Positions 5,843-13,585 are shown, counted from the stretch's first letter. The stretch is DNA of 15,793 nucleotides from JAJPXC01 sp964562375 (GCA_964562375.1 CAZLSW010000072.1:1-15793), one strand, 5' to 3'. Made by a program: numbers and translations. The notes: a model not told the origin generated them from the sequence alone.

Positions 5843-7408
5843 ATGGATCGCACCAAACGACTGCCATATTTGCCTATCGGCATCCAGGATTTTCCCACAA
5901 TCAGGGAAGAGGGATACCTCTATGTCGATAAGACAGCCTTAGTCTATGAATTAACGCAAAAGAGATACACTTATTTTCTATCACGTCCACGCCGCTTTGG
6001 CAAAAGCCTTATTCTTAGCACCCTACAGGCTTATTTTGAGGGAAGAAAGGAATTGTTCGAGGGCTTGGCCATTGAAAAGCTGGAACAGAAGTGGGAGAAG
6101 TATCCGGTGATACGATTGGATTTGTCTCTATGCAAATCGAAAACGCCACAAGAATTGGAGAAGTCACTCGGCAAGCTTCTATGCGAGGAATACGAGCGGC
6201 ATGGAATTGATGTTATTGACCGCACCTCACCAGCCGATGAGTTATTCGGTGACTTAATTGCAAAATTGTACAAACGCACCGGTAGACAAGTCGTGATTCT
6301 GATTGATGAATATGATAAGGGCTTGATATCGGTACTGCGCGAGCCTGAGAGTCTCGATGCGTCTAGTGAGGTGCTACGGGATTTTTACATTAATATTAAA
6401 TCGCGGGGTCAAATGATACGCTTCGCCATGCTCACGGGCGTGGCTCGTTTCCGCCATGTCACGATATTCTCGGGGCTGAACAACCTGCGCGACATCTCCA
6501 TGGACACCCGCTACGCCGCTATCTGCGGTTTCACCCATAAAGAGTTGGTTGACAATTTCACCCCTTACATCGAGGAATTAGGCAAGCAACACTCTTGGGA
6601 CTTTGACACCACCATGGCCAATCTATTGCAACAATACGATGGCTACCGCTTTACCGATGCCGATGTAAAGGTGGTAAATCCATTCAGTCTTATCAACTGC
6701 TTTGAGGACAATAAGTTGGCCGACTATTGGATCTCCACAGGGACCTCACGAATCCTTGTGGATTTCCTTAAAGCCAACGATTACACACTGACCACTCTGG
6801 ATGGCGCCGTCGTTTCCCAATCCACGTTGAGCGACATCTATCAAGACAACAACCCCATCCCGTTGTTCTATCAAACAGGATATTTGACAATCAAAGAGTT
6901 AGTAGACGACCGTTACTCGCTTGGTTTCCCCAACGGAGAGGTGCAGCGAGCTCTGATATGCGACCTTATGCCTCAATTCATGGGGATGAAGCGATCGGAG
7001 ATGGAGGATAATGTCATCGACCTGCAAGGGGCTTTCGCCGCTGGAGACGTTGGAAAGATAATGGCGACAATGCGGAGCATTATCGCTTCGGTCCCGTATC
7101 ACCTTTGGCCCGACAAATCCACCGAGGCCACGTTCCACATGCTGGTGCATGTGATATGCATGGTGGCAGGGATCTCGACGCAGAGCGAGATGAGCCAGTC
7201 GAAGGGTAGGGTGGATATGGTGTGCCAAATGCTCAGGCGCGTCTATGTCTTCGAGTTCAAGCTCGACGCGACAGCCGAGAAGGCTCTGGCCCAGATCGAC
7301 ACCCAGGGTTACGCCCTGCGCTGGAACGCCGACGGCCGCGAGGTCTACAAAATCGGCGTGGCCTTCTCCTCCTCCGACCGCAACATCACCTCCTGGGTCG
7401 TAGCCTAG
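5843..7408 (+). CDS. AAA-like ATPase with C-terminal PD-(D/E)XK nuclease-fold domain
   Basis: A 521-residue member of the family annotated as AAA family ATPase / DUF1703, often present in many copies in Bacteroidales genomes. The N-terminal region starts with LPIGIQDFPTIREEGYLYVD, then a P-loop-like RPRRFGKS (48-55; the usual first glycine is replaced). The Walker B-like LIDEYDK is at 153-159. The middle has the typical SGLNNLRDISMD. The C-terminal DUF1703 region carries a PD-(D/E)XK signature: GRVDM with D458, then VFEFK with E471 and K473. Length is normal and no motif is lost. The biological role is unknown; suggested roles include defence or a selfish element, but nothing next to it supports either. 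It is a single-gene unit with its own promoter, convergent with the yjbQ operon. Confidence 0.9.
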   Translation: MDRTKRLPYLPIGIQDFPTIREEGYLYVDKTALVYELTQKRYTYFLSRPRRFGKSLILSTLQAYFEGRKELFEGLAIEKLEQKWEKYPVIRLDLSLCKSKTPQELEKSLGKLLCEEYERHGIDVIDRTSPADELFGDLIAKLYKRTGRQVVILIDEYDKGLISVLREPESLDASSEVLRDFYINIKSRGQMIRFAMLTGVARFRHVTIFSGLNNLRDISMDTRYAAICGFTHKELVDNFTPYIEELGKQHSWDFDTTMANLLQQYDGYRFTDADVKVVNPFSLINCFEDNKLADYWISTGTSRILVDFLKANDYTLTTLDGAVVSQSTLSDIYQDNNPIPLFYQTGYLTIKELVDDRYSLGFPNGEVQRALICDLMPQFMGMKRSEMEDNVIDLQGAFAAGDVGKIMATMRSIIASVPYHLWPDKSTEATFHMLVHVICMVAGISTQSEMSQSKGRVDMVCQMLRRVYVFEFKLDATAEKALAQIDTQGYALRWNADGREVYKIGVAFSSSDRNITSWVVA

Positions 7409-7465
7409 CGAGCGATCCCCCTAAACGCCGCTTAGAACAGATATACCTCTCATCTGCTTTGTATT

Positions 7466-7879
7466 TTATTCGCCTATTATGGTGGCCACGACGTGGCGGG
7501 GACCGCCGTGGTTGCGGAACTCGCACAGGTAGATGCCCTGCCATGTGCCAAGGTTGAGTCTTCCCTGGGTAATCGGAATCGATAGCGACGGGCCAACGAG
7601 GATGGTCTTGGCGTGGCTGGGCATGTCGTCGGGGCCTTCCATCGTGTGGGTGTAATAAGGCTCACGCTCCCTGACAAGCCGGTCGAAGATCGCCTCCAAA
7701 TCGTCCCGCACGTCGGGGTCATAGTTCTCGTTGATGGTCAACGCCGCCGACGTGTGTTTAATGAACAGATTAAGCAACCCCACGCTTGGCAACCCGGGCA
7801 ACTGTCTTACAATCTCCTCGGTGATGAGGTGAAATCCTCGTGCCCTCGCTCTTAACGTTATTTCAATTTGCTGCCACAT
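7466..7879 (-). CDS. yjbQ: YjbQ family protein (UPF0047)
   Basis: A 137-residue protein matching the small UPF0047 beta-barrel family. Conserved blocks: LFIKHTSAALTINEN at 38-52, DVRDD at 56-60, EGPDDMPSHAK at 81-91, and TQGRLNLGTWQGIYLCEFR at 104-122. H42, H89 and nearby Asn/Asp residues are conserved and likely line the active site. E. coli YjbQ has weak thiamine phosphate synthase activity, and the true substrate is not settled. The start ATG at 7879 gives the normal length. It lies 11 bases after the yaaA stop and is the last gene of the operon; 57 bases separate it from the convergent AAA-like gene, with no clear hairpin. Confidence 0.92.
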   Translation of the reverse strand: MWQQIEITLRARARGFHLITEEIVRQLPGLPSVGLLNLFIKHTSAALTINENYDPDVRDDLEAIFDRLVREREPYYTHTMEGPDDMPSHAKTILVGPSLSIPITQGRLNLGTWQGIYLCEFRNHGGPRHVVATIIGE

Positions 7880-7890
7880 AAATTTTTTGC

Positions 7891-8637
7891 TTATGATTCA
7901 CAGATATAGTTCCAGTCGTTGGTATAGTGGAAGCCCTCGTAATCGAAGTGGCGCAGGTCGGACAGGTCGGTGATGCGATTTTGGATTATCCATCGGCTCA
8001 TCGCGCCGCGGCACATCTTGGCGTAGATGGTCACGTTCTTGGGCTTACCCTCCTTCACCACCTTGAAGTCGGGGGTGATGACCGTCACCTCCTTTGTCAC
8101 TCGTTTCCAATCGAAAAGACGTTTGAACTCCGCACTGGCCAGATTGATCAACACTCCGTCATCGGCTTTCACTCGGTCTATGAAATAGCCAGTGAGCAGC
8201 GGTTTCCAATAGTCAAACATCGAGATGTGTCCGTTGCCGGGCAACTCCACGTCGCCCTCCAAGCGGTAAGGATTCACCAAGTCGAGAGGCCGCAGCAGCC
8301 CGTAGAGGAACGAGCCGATCATCAAATGCTCGTTGGCATAAGCTAAATCAGCGTCCGACATCGTTTCGGGAGCCAGCTTCTGAAACACCATACCGTCGTA
8401 GCTGAACGCAGCCGGACAAAGCGTGTCGGGGTTGCCAAACTCCCGATAGCGTCGCCAATTCTCCGTGGCTATCGCTTTGTTGCATCTGAGCATAGCCATC
8501 AGTTGCTCAGGAGTGTAGTCGGCTAACTGAGCCGCTATTCCATTGGCCTGCGGTTGAAACCTCGGTTCAGAGCATCCCAAAATTTCCCTCGGTGCCCTCC
8601 CGGTCATTATCTTAGCACAACCAATCAATATCAGCAT
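7891..8637 (-). CDS. yaaA: peroxide stress protein YaaA (UPF0246)
   Basis: A 248-residue protein of the UPF0246/YaaA family. In E. coli, YaaA lowers free intracellular iron and protects DNA during hydrogen peroxide stress, and it is a DNA-binding protein. Visible family features: MLILIGCAK with the conserved Lys9, FSYDGMVFQKL, the invariant YGLLRPLDLVNPYRLEGD, INLASAEFKRLFDW, and AKMCRGAMSRWIIQN near the end. Length matches the family (about 250). The ATG at 8637 is three bases from the thioesterase stop, so coupling of translation is likely. It is cytoplasmic, with no signal peptide. Confidence 0.93.
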   Translation of the reverse strand: MLILIGCAKIMTGRAPREILGCSEPRFQPQANGIAAQLADYTPEQLMAMLRCNKAIATENWRRYREFGNPDTLCPAAFSYDGMVFQKLAPETMSDADLAYANEHLMIGSFLYGLLRPLDLVNPYRLEGDVELPGNGHISMFDYWKPLLTGYFIDRVKADDGVLINLASAEFKRLFDWKRVTKEVTVITPDFKVVKEGKPKNVTIYAKMCRGAMSRWIIQNRITDLSDLRHFDYEGFHYTNDWNYICES

Positions 8638-8640
8638 AAG

Positions 8641-9054
8641 TTACATTAGGTATTGGTTAAGCCATTGGTCGGGGAACGGTACCGGGCGGTGTCGCTCGAT
8701 GTTGAAGTAGTAGCCGGTTTGTTGAGCCGTTGCAAACACGCGGCCATTCTCCTCGATCTCGAATTCCGCTTGCCAACGGCTACGCCCTATCAGATGTATC
8801 CGGCAATGACCCACGGGGTGGTCATTGAACGTCACCGGATGTTTGTATTGGATAGATGTCTCGGCAAGGATGGGCGCGTTGCCGTCCTTCAGCATCTGGG
8901 TAAGGGGGAAATACTTGTCGAGCAACGCCATACGCATGTCCTCGAGCCATTTCACATATACCGTGTTGTTGACCACGCCCATAAAATCCACGTCATATCC
9001 ACGCACGATTATCGGCGTGTCGACGGTCATTATCTTGTCTTGGTTTTCGCTCAT
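8641..9054 (-). CDS. acyl-CoA thioesterase, hotdog fold (4HBT/YbgC-like)
   Basis: A 137-residue single-domain hotdog protein. The active-site segment YDVDFMGVVNNTVYVKWLED at 20-39 follows the YbgC/4-hydroxybenzoyl-CoA thioesterase pattern, with an Asp at 21 or 23 as candidate catalytic residue and N29/N30 in the place of the usual Y-H/N. Later strands (ETSIQYKHPVTFNDHP, SRWQAEFEIEENGRVFATA) are typical. It would hydrolyse acyl-CoA thioesters; substrate unknown. Its ATG overlaps the deacetylase stop (ATGA), indicating translational coupling. An in-frame ATG at 9030 is a possible second start. Confidence 0.88.
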   Translation of the reverse strand: MSENQDKIMTVDTPIIVRGYDVDFMGVVNNTVYVKWLEDMRMALLDKYFPLTQMLKDGNAPILAETSIQYKHPVTFNDHPVGHCRIHLIGRSRWQAEFEIEENGRVFATAQQTGYYFNIERHRPVPFPDQWLNQYLM

Positions 9055-9866
9055 TTCTGCTCTTCTTTTGGTGATATTAATTCCATCAATGGCACAACCT
9101 TGTAGCCCAATTGGTCAATCCAATCGAGGATTGAGTGCAAGTGACCATACAAAGGCTCTGGCCGCTCTGGCTTTACTCCCATATGTATCAAAAAGATTGT
9201 GCCGTTTTCCACAGGCTTGGTGCGCAAACGCTTGAATATTTCCTCAGTTGACACATAAGCGTCGCCCATCGACGGCACAGTATAATCCTCGCTTGTGGGG
9301 AACCCATATGTGTAACTCACCACTTGCAATCCTTGCTCGCTTGCCCAAGCGCAGATCGAGTCGTTGTACCACTCAAATGGCGGGATGAACACTGAAGCAC
9401 CAGTGCGGGAAATATCATATCTGCCCAGGGAGCGATACGCGCTGTCAATCTCTGCCATAAATTCATCCCGGCTAATTAACGTGGAATCGCGGTTCTCCCA
9501 GTCGCAATAAAGCCTATGATAATATCCATGATGACCCACATAATGACCCCGGTTCTTGATTTTCCATACCACTTCGGGATGGTTGTTCAACACGTATTGC
9601 GTGAAAAAGAACGCACCCTTTACACCAGCCCGGTCAAGAGCAAGCAGAATAGGGTCAACGCCCTCAAACATCGAATCAGCTGTGAACACCATTGCCACTT
9701 CCTCCCGGTCGACACTACCCTTGACTACCCCACCATGGCTCAATACCACCGCTGAATCCAACGGCAATTGCAAGCGACTATCGAGAGCCATAAACACTTT
9801 CGTGTCTTGTCCCTTGATGACCAAAATGGTCAAAAATGCTAAAATTGTCCAAATCAGCTTTTTCAC
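9051..9866 (-). CDS. polysaccharide deacetylase family protein (NodB-like), secreted
   Basis: A 271-residue protein with an N-terminal signal sequence (about 1-19, KKLIWTILAFLTILVIKG) and a NodB-like domain. The first motif, normally TFDDG, is altered: VFTADSMFEG at 60-69, keeping D64 and the distal G. Such altered first motifs (FTxDxxxxG) are seen in a Bacteroidales subgroup. Next come VKGAFFFT (82-89) and a histidine cluster GHHGYYH at 111-117, in the place of the metal-binding HxxxH motif. FIPPFEWYN replaces the usual RxPY motif, and LIHMG near the C-terminus gives the late His. Predicted to remove N- or O-acetyl groups from a glycan in the envelope; substrate not readable. It sits 13 bases after the FKBP-like ORF and overlaps the thioesterase start. 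Confidence 0.85.
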   Translation of the reverse strand: MKKLIWTILAFLTILVIKGQDTKVFMALDSRLQLPLDSAVVLSHGGVVKGSVDREEVAMVFTADSMFEGVDPILLALDRAGVKGAFFFTQYVLNNHPEVVWKIKNRGHYVGHHGYYHRLYCDWENRDSTLISRDEFMAEIDSAYRSLGRYDISRTGASVFIPPFEWYNDSICAWASEQGLQVVSYTYGFPTSEDYTVPSMGDAYVSTEEIFKRLRTKPVENGTIFLIHMGVKPERPEPLYGHLHSILDWIDQLGYKVVPLMELISPKEEQK

Positions 9867-9879
9867 TATGGATAAAGAT

Positions 9880-10176
9880 TCAATTGATTTTTACGAGCTT
9901 AATGTCGAAGATTAGAGTGGAGTTGCCGGGGATGTCGCTGTCGCCACGGGAGCCGTAGCCTTGGGAGGTGTTGTCGTCGAACACCTTTCCGTCGATAAGT
10001 GAGCCTTTGTAGTAGACGCTCACCACGTCCATCAGCGACGGGCTTTTGCCATCACCGTTTTCAACGGCACGGTAGAGAATCCCACCGGGAAGTGATTTCA
10101 TCTCGGGGTCGTTTGCAATATCCGCCAAGAATTTCTCGTTGGCAGCCTTGTATGCTTTCTTGTCAATCCTGAGCAT
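9880..10176 (-). CDS. FKBP-type prolyl isomerase with internal deletion
   Basis: A 98-residue frame with the start and end of a Bacteroidales FKBP but not its centre. It starts MLRIDKKAYKAANEKFLADI, then VVSVYYKGSLIDGKVFDDNT, jumping directly to SQGYGSRGDSDIPGNSTLIFDIKLVKIN. Family members of about 135 residues have about 40 more residues between these parts (GYPEAF... xxGW...ALQ.M..GD.W...IP...). That segment includes the central helix and the hydrophobic pocket tryptophan. The deletion is in frame, with the likely junction at TCCCAAGGCTAC (9955-9966). Prolyl isomerase activity is therefore unlikely. The ATG at 10176 is three bases from the upstream stop. Treat as a deleted gene that is still open. 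Confidence 0.7.
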   Translation of the reverse strand: MLRIDKKAYKAANEKFLADIANDPEMKSLPGGILYRAVENGDGKSPSLMDVVSVYYKGSLIDGKVFDDNTSQGYGSRGDSDIPGNSTLIFDIKLVKIN

Positions 10177-10179
10177 GGC

Positions 10180-10362
10180 TTATTCAGGTTTGGATTGTTT
10201 GTCGGCAAGCTGCTCTGGGGAGTGGCCGCGATTGAATTGGATATGGCTGTCCGACTGATGTTCCTCGATAATCGGGTCACAGCCGTAGTCCTCCATCCAT
10301 TTGCGATCGGAGTCAAGATTCGTGTACTGGTCATGGGTCAGCACGTAGCCTACTTTTGCCAT
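10180..10362 (-). CDS. small recombinase-like protein, N-terminal part only
   Basis: A 60-residue frame whose first ~35 residues (MAKVGYVLTHDQYTNLDSDR, KWMEDYGCDPIIEE) follow the beginning of the serine recombinase/resolvase fold (xKVGYxRVSTxxQ..L..Q...L..YGC..IxEE). The catalytic segment is altered: VGYVLTHDQ lacks the usual arginine and serine of YxRVST. The rest of the catalytic domain and the DNA-binding part are absent; residues 36-60 (SDSHIQ to SKPE) are not recognised. It is the first gene of a probable six-gene minus-strand operon and has its own promoter. It may be a remnant, or a small protein with a new role. The family assignment is tentative. Confidence 0.5.
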   Translation of the reverse strand: MAKVGYVLTHDQYTNLDSDRKWMEDYGCDPIIEEHQSDSHIQFNRGHSPEQLADKQSKPE

Positions 10363-10387
10363 AGATAGTCCTTATATTTTGTACAGG

Positions 10388-10418
10388 CAAAATTAATCAA
10401 AAACATTCATATATGAAA
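10388..10418 (-). promoter_or_regulatory. promoter of the 10362-7466 operon
   Basis: On the minus strand: TTTC at 10418-10415 (consensus TTTG), 19-base spacer, TAATTTTG at 10395-10388, matching TAnnTTTG. It ends 25 bases before the ATG at 10362. Spacing within the downstream genes (3, 13, -4, 3 and 11 bases) supports one transcript for all six. Confidence 0.6.
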
Positions 10419-10443
10419 CACGTCTTGATAACAATACCAATCC

Positions 10444-10509
10444 AATGCTCCCTACGCCTCGGCCACCACCGTCTTCCTCAACTACCCCTTCATCACCCAA
10501 TACTACTAG
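10444..10509 (+). pseudogene. short coding-like relic, C-terminal end of an unknown gene
   Basis: Twenty-one codons reading NAPYASATTVFLNYPFITQY-Y and a TAG. Codon third positions are nearly all C (GCC, ACC, ACC, GTC, TTC, CTC, AAC, TAC, CCC, TTC, ATC, ACC), much like a real coding stretch and unlike the flanks. The frame is closed upstream by TAA at 10429-10431. I cannot assign it to a family. The rest of the stretch 10363-10596 holds only the promoter at 10388-10418 and the hairpin at 10532-10575. Confidence 0.4.
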
Positions 10510-10531
10510 CAAAACATAGGGTTAGTGACGC

Positions 10532-10575
10532 GAAGAACCGACATCCGCGGGTCAACCATCGGATGTCGGTTCTTC
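10532..10575 (-). terminator. terminator hairpin of the GH30 gene
   Basis: Perfect 15-base inverted arms (10532-10546 GAAGAACCGACATCC and its complement 10561-10575) with a 14-base loop, located 21 bases after the GH30 stop on the minus strand. There is no long T-run on that side, so the efficiency as an intrinsic terminator is uncertain. Confidence 0.65.
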
Positions 10576-10596
10576 TGAAGGGGGATGAACACAGAA

Positions 10597-13503
10597 TTAC
10601 ATTCTGATTTTCTCGCGTTTGGAACCCTGGATGCGGATGAATATTCCGTCGGAGGGATTGTCAACCTTCACCCCCATCATATTGTAATAGATTGGAGCTG
10701 CAACATCCTCCGTTGATTCAATTGACTCAACACCCGCTGCCGCGTTGGCCAGGCGAACCGAGCTGAGTTTGCTGATAGACAGCACCAATGAGGTAGGATT
10801 GAAACGGAAAGTGTAGGTGCCGCTCAGATTCTTGTAGTTGATGTCGTAACCCGAGCCGCTGCTCTCGGTGGTGACTTGCAATTGAATTGAGGTGTTGGAA
10901 TCGGAGAGCACATCCGCGGTGGATGACCGGCCATACTGGGTGTCATTCCAACCGTTGCCGTAAATCTTCAGGCGGTCGCTTCCAGAAAGATAAACGGTAA
11001 AGGTGTAATATCCGTCATCTCCATAGGCCATCTGATAGGAAGAATCGCTGCCGGGGGTAGTCCACGAGTTGAATGAGCCGGAGAGATAACGTGCGGCGGG
11101 AGAGGAATCGATAATTGTGAACGTGGATGTGGAGGGGTTGAAGACGGTGCGGTAGGAGCCAGAGAAGCCGAAGTAAATGTCGCTGGAGCCGTTCTCAACC
11201 AATTGGAGATCGGTTACAGGTCCACTAAGTGGATTGGAACTTGTCCCCAGGCCACTGTTCACGCCATATTTCGTTCCCCACCCTCCGTCGGGGCAGTAAT
11301 ACAGGCCAAATCGGTCGGGGTTGGACGTGTTGTTGCTTACCGAATAGGTCACGTTGGCATAGGCCAAGTTCCCGTCATACGTCATCGCATAGCTGCCGTC
11401 AGCCCCAGGCGTCGCCCATGAGGTCATTGTGCCTGTGATGTAATAAGGGCAAGAGGCCGATGTCATAACATATGAATCAACCGAGCCTTGGTCGCCCGCT
11501 ATTGTGTACACATGGCCATCCACCAGGGAGAAGTCGGATGTCTTTGTCGCGTCACCGTCACCCGCGTTGAACAAGCCCATGTTGTGGTTGTCAGTTACGG
11601 AGTATTTCCAAAGGTTGCCGTTTACGTTGGTCATTGCCACGCCGGGCCAACCGTTGTCGCCAGTCGCGGAGTTGCTCCAAGTGAACACGTGGGGGGCTGA
11701 CCAGTTGGAAGCTGAGTTGTCGAAATAGATTGTGGCGGCAGTGGTAGCGGGAGCGACATATTCTCCTTGGTCGCCCGCTTTTGTGTACGCATGGCCATCG
11801 ACAAGAGAGAAATCGGATGTCTTTGTTGCGTCACCGTCACCAGCGTTGAACAAGCCCATGTTGTGACTGTTGGTGACAGAGTATTTCCAGATGTTGCCGC
11901 TGACGTAGGTCATTGCCACGCCGGGCCAACCGTTGTCGCCAGTCGCGGAGTTGCTCCAAGTGAACACATAAGGAGTGGCCCAACCGGTGTCCGTATTGTC
12001 GAAATAGATCGTGCAAGCGCTAGCGTACTCGGTGTTGGCCTCCGACTGGCTCAAGCCAGTCATGGCTGTTGTCACCCCCAACGAAGGCACATAGAGCGGA
12101 TATACGTAGCCGTTGGCCGACACGTTAACGGTAGTGCCATAAGAGTTCATATTGGAAATGAGGACACCAACTGTGCCGTCGGTATTGACATAGGCAGTGA
12201 GGTAAACGTTGCTGTCAGTGCTCCCCGAGGTAGCCACGCGATAGGCTCCAGGCTTAACCGCGGCCGATGATTGGGCCATAATGTAATAATGGGAATTGCA
12301 GGTGTAATATCCCCCGTTGTTTCCCACCGAAATCGCGCCACGGCAAGTGGAGCAACCCCCAGGGCGATAAGGGGTGCCAGTGGTAGACAGAGCGAAATTC
12401 CATGCCAGCGAGCCTCGGCAGAATCCCATAGAGGGATGAATCACAAGGTCGCGCATGTCGCGTGCAAGACTGCCTGACAGGTCGTCGCCGTTGTTCCATG
12501 TTCCGATAGACGCCTCGGTGAACAGGTTGTCCTTGCCAGTCTTGTAATAGATATCCTGCATCTCGGTCCAGTCGTTGTCATAGCCTGTGTACTTGTGCCA
12601 TGCGCTGCCAGAGACAAGGTCGTAGCCGCTGAACGATGTGCCCATACGTTGAAGAGCGTAATACGGATAATCGTTCTGACCGCTTACGTCATCATAATTA
12701 TAATTGTGGTCCCACAGGTAAATCTTGGTCGAGAGACCAGCGGCCTTGATTTTGGGAGCCAGGGATTGTGACACGAAGTCGGCCTCGGTTTCCCAAGGCA
12801 TATAGCACGACGCCGAATTGCCCGTGTTCATAGGCTCGTTCTGAGGAGTGACAGCGTAGATATCCAAGCCGTAGCCTTGCATGGCCTTAATGAACTTCAC
12901 GAAATAATCGCCGTATGCGTCGTAGTAGGAACTTGACAACTGACCTCCAGTCCAAGAATTGGATGTCTTCATCCAACGTGGCGGGGTCCATGGAGTGGCG
13001 ATAATTTTTACGTTTGGATTCAACGCTTTGATTTTCTGCAATATCGGTATGACGTAGTTGATTTCGTCGCTATGCAGTCCGAAATATTGCAAGGGGTTGT
13101 TGCTCGGCCCCTGAGTGTCACAAAGAGTGTACTCAGCGCTCGAGAAGTCGTTGGTACCGATTGAGATACGCACATAGCTAGTGCCATACCCCTCTGACGA
13201 GGAGAACGTGCGCTTGAGCAAAGCCTCGCGGGTTGACTCGCTCATCTGCATGAGGTTGTAACAAGCGGCGTAAGTAATGGCGTAGCCGAAACCGTCAATT
13301 TCCTGATACTTGGTCACGGTGTTGACAGTGACGTTCGCTGAAACCGAAGAGGATTGCACAGCCGAATGCACCAGGTCGTAAGACCGGTCGCCTGAAGTGG
13401 TAAGAACACGTGCCCATTGGGCGTTGGCAGTCACGGATGACGATGCCAACAACACCGCCGCGACCACAAGCAAGGTTTTAGACATAGGTAAAGAATGGTT
13501 CAT
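10597..13503 (-). CDS. secreted GH30 glycoside hydrolase with tandem CBM26-like modules
   Basis: A 968-residue exported enzyme. Signal peptide about 1-28 (cut after TANA); either ATG 13503 or ATG 13485 (MSKTLLVV) would keep it. The GH30 catalytic domain spans about 55-480: YQEIDGFGYAITYAACYNL at 66-84, ATPWTPPRWMKTS (169-181), acid/base E223 in TPQNEPMN, nucleophile E330 in LFTEASIGTW, followed by the beta-sandwich usual for the family. Two nearly identical CBM26-like modules follow (498-580 and 591-673, with YFDN, VFTWSNSATGDNGWPGVAM). Then come two domains resembling each other (TGTMTSWATPG at 690-700 and SGSFNSWTTPG at 808-818). The tail (about 920-968, IYYNMMGVKVDNPSDGIFIR) resembles type IX secretion sorting tails. 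GH30 enzymes act on beta-glucans, xylan or related glycosides; the substrate is not determined. CBM26 is best known for starch binding, so the pairing is unusual. Confidence 0.92.
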   Translation of the reverse strand: MNHSLPMSKTLLVVAAVLLASSSVTANAQWARVLTTSGDRSYDLVHSAVQSSSVSANVTVNTVTKYQEIDGFGYAITYAACYNLMQMSESTREALLKRTFSSSEGYGTSYVRISIGTNDFSSAEYTLCDTQGPSNNPLQYFGLHSDEINYVIPILQKIKALNPNVKIIATPWTPPRWMKTSNSWTGGQLSSSYYDAYGDYFVKFIKAMQGYGLDIYAVTPQNEPMNTGNSASCYMPWETEADFVSQSLAPKIKAAGLSTKIYLWDHNYNYDDVSGQNDYPYYALQRMGTSFSGYDLVSGSAWHKYTGYDNDWTEMQDIYYKTGKDNLFTEASIGTWNNGDDLSGSLARDMRDLVIHPSMGFCRGSLAWNFALSTTGTPYRPGGCSTCRGAISVGNNGGYYTCNSHYYIMAQSSAAVKPGAYRVATSGSTDSNVYLTAYVNTDGTVGVLISNMNSYGTTVNVSANGYVYPLYVPSLGVTTAMTGLSQSEANTEYASACTIYFDNTDTGWATPYVFTWSNSATGDNGWPGVAMTYVSGNIWKYSVTNSHNMGLFNAGDGDATKTSDFSLVDGHAYTKAGDQGEYVAPATTAATIYFDNSASNWSAPHVFTWSNSATGDNGWPGVAMTNVNGNLWKYSVTDNHNMGLFNAGDGDATKTSDFSLVDGHVYTIAGDQGSVDSYVMTSASCPYYITGTMTSWATPGADGSYAMTYDGNLAYANVTYSVSNNTSNPDRFGLYYCPDGGWGTKYGVNSGLGTSSNPLSGPVTDLQLVENGSSDIYFGFSGSYRTVFNPSTSTFTIIDSSPAARYLSGSFNSWTTPGSDSSYQMAYGDDGYYTFTVYLSGSDRLKIYGNGWNDTQYGRSSTADVLSDSNTSIQLQVTTESSGSGYDINYKNLSGTYTFRFNPTSLVLSISKLSSVRLANAAAGVESIESTEDVAAPIYYNMMGVKVDNPSDGIFIRIQGSKREKIRM
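11485..12012 (-). repeat. two direct repeats of about 249 bases, period 279, in the GH30 gene
   Basis: Copies 11485-11733 and 11764-12012 encode residues 591-673 and 498-580. Long DNA stretches are identical, for example around 11642-11689 and 11921-11968, where the same 48-base run recurs at a distance of 279. The joining segment 11734-11763 encodes EYVAPATTAA. This indicates recent duplication or gene conversion of one CBM26-like module; unequal crossing-over could delete or amplify it. Confidence 0.85.
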
Positions 13504-13557
13504 GGTTATGTGAAAAGAGGGATTATAGGAATTTCAACTTGTATTTTGGTACCGTCA

Positions 13558-13585
13558 CAAAATTACCGCCTATTCTATAAAACCA
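13558..13585 (-). promoter_or_regulatory. possible promoter of the GH30 gene
   Basis: On the minus strand TAATTTTG at 13565-13558 matches TAnnTTTG. A TGG at 13585-13583 is a poor -33 element with a 17-base spacer. The leader to ATG 13503 would be about 45-50 bases. The stretch 13504-13679 shows nothing else that I can support. Confidence 0.45.

Noticed and set aside
5843..7408. Defence island around the AAA-like/PD-(D/E)XK protein
   Set aside because: No partner nuclease, methyltransferase, toxin-antitoxin or phage gene lies nearby. The family is scattered widely in Bacteroidales, so its presence alone does not indicate a defence system.
7927..8346. 139-codon plus-strand frame
   Set aside because: Antisense of yaaA, which has clear family motifs on the minus strand.
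10413..10607. 64-codon plus-strand frame across the GH30 terminator
   Set aside because: It crosses a 15-bp hairpin, resembles no family, and the better coding signal at 10444-10509 is in a different frame.
11767..12270. 167-codon plus-strand open frame
   Set aside because: Antisense shadow of the GH30 gene; it repeats a similar frame at 11488-11700 only because the CBM26-like modules are duplicated.
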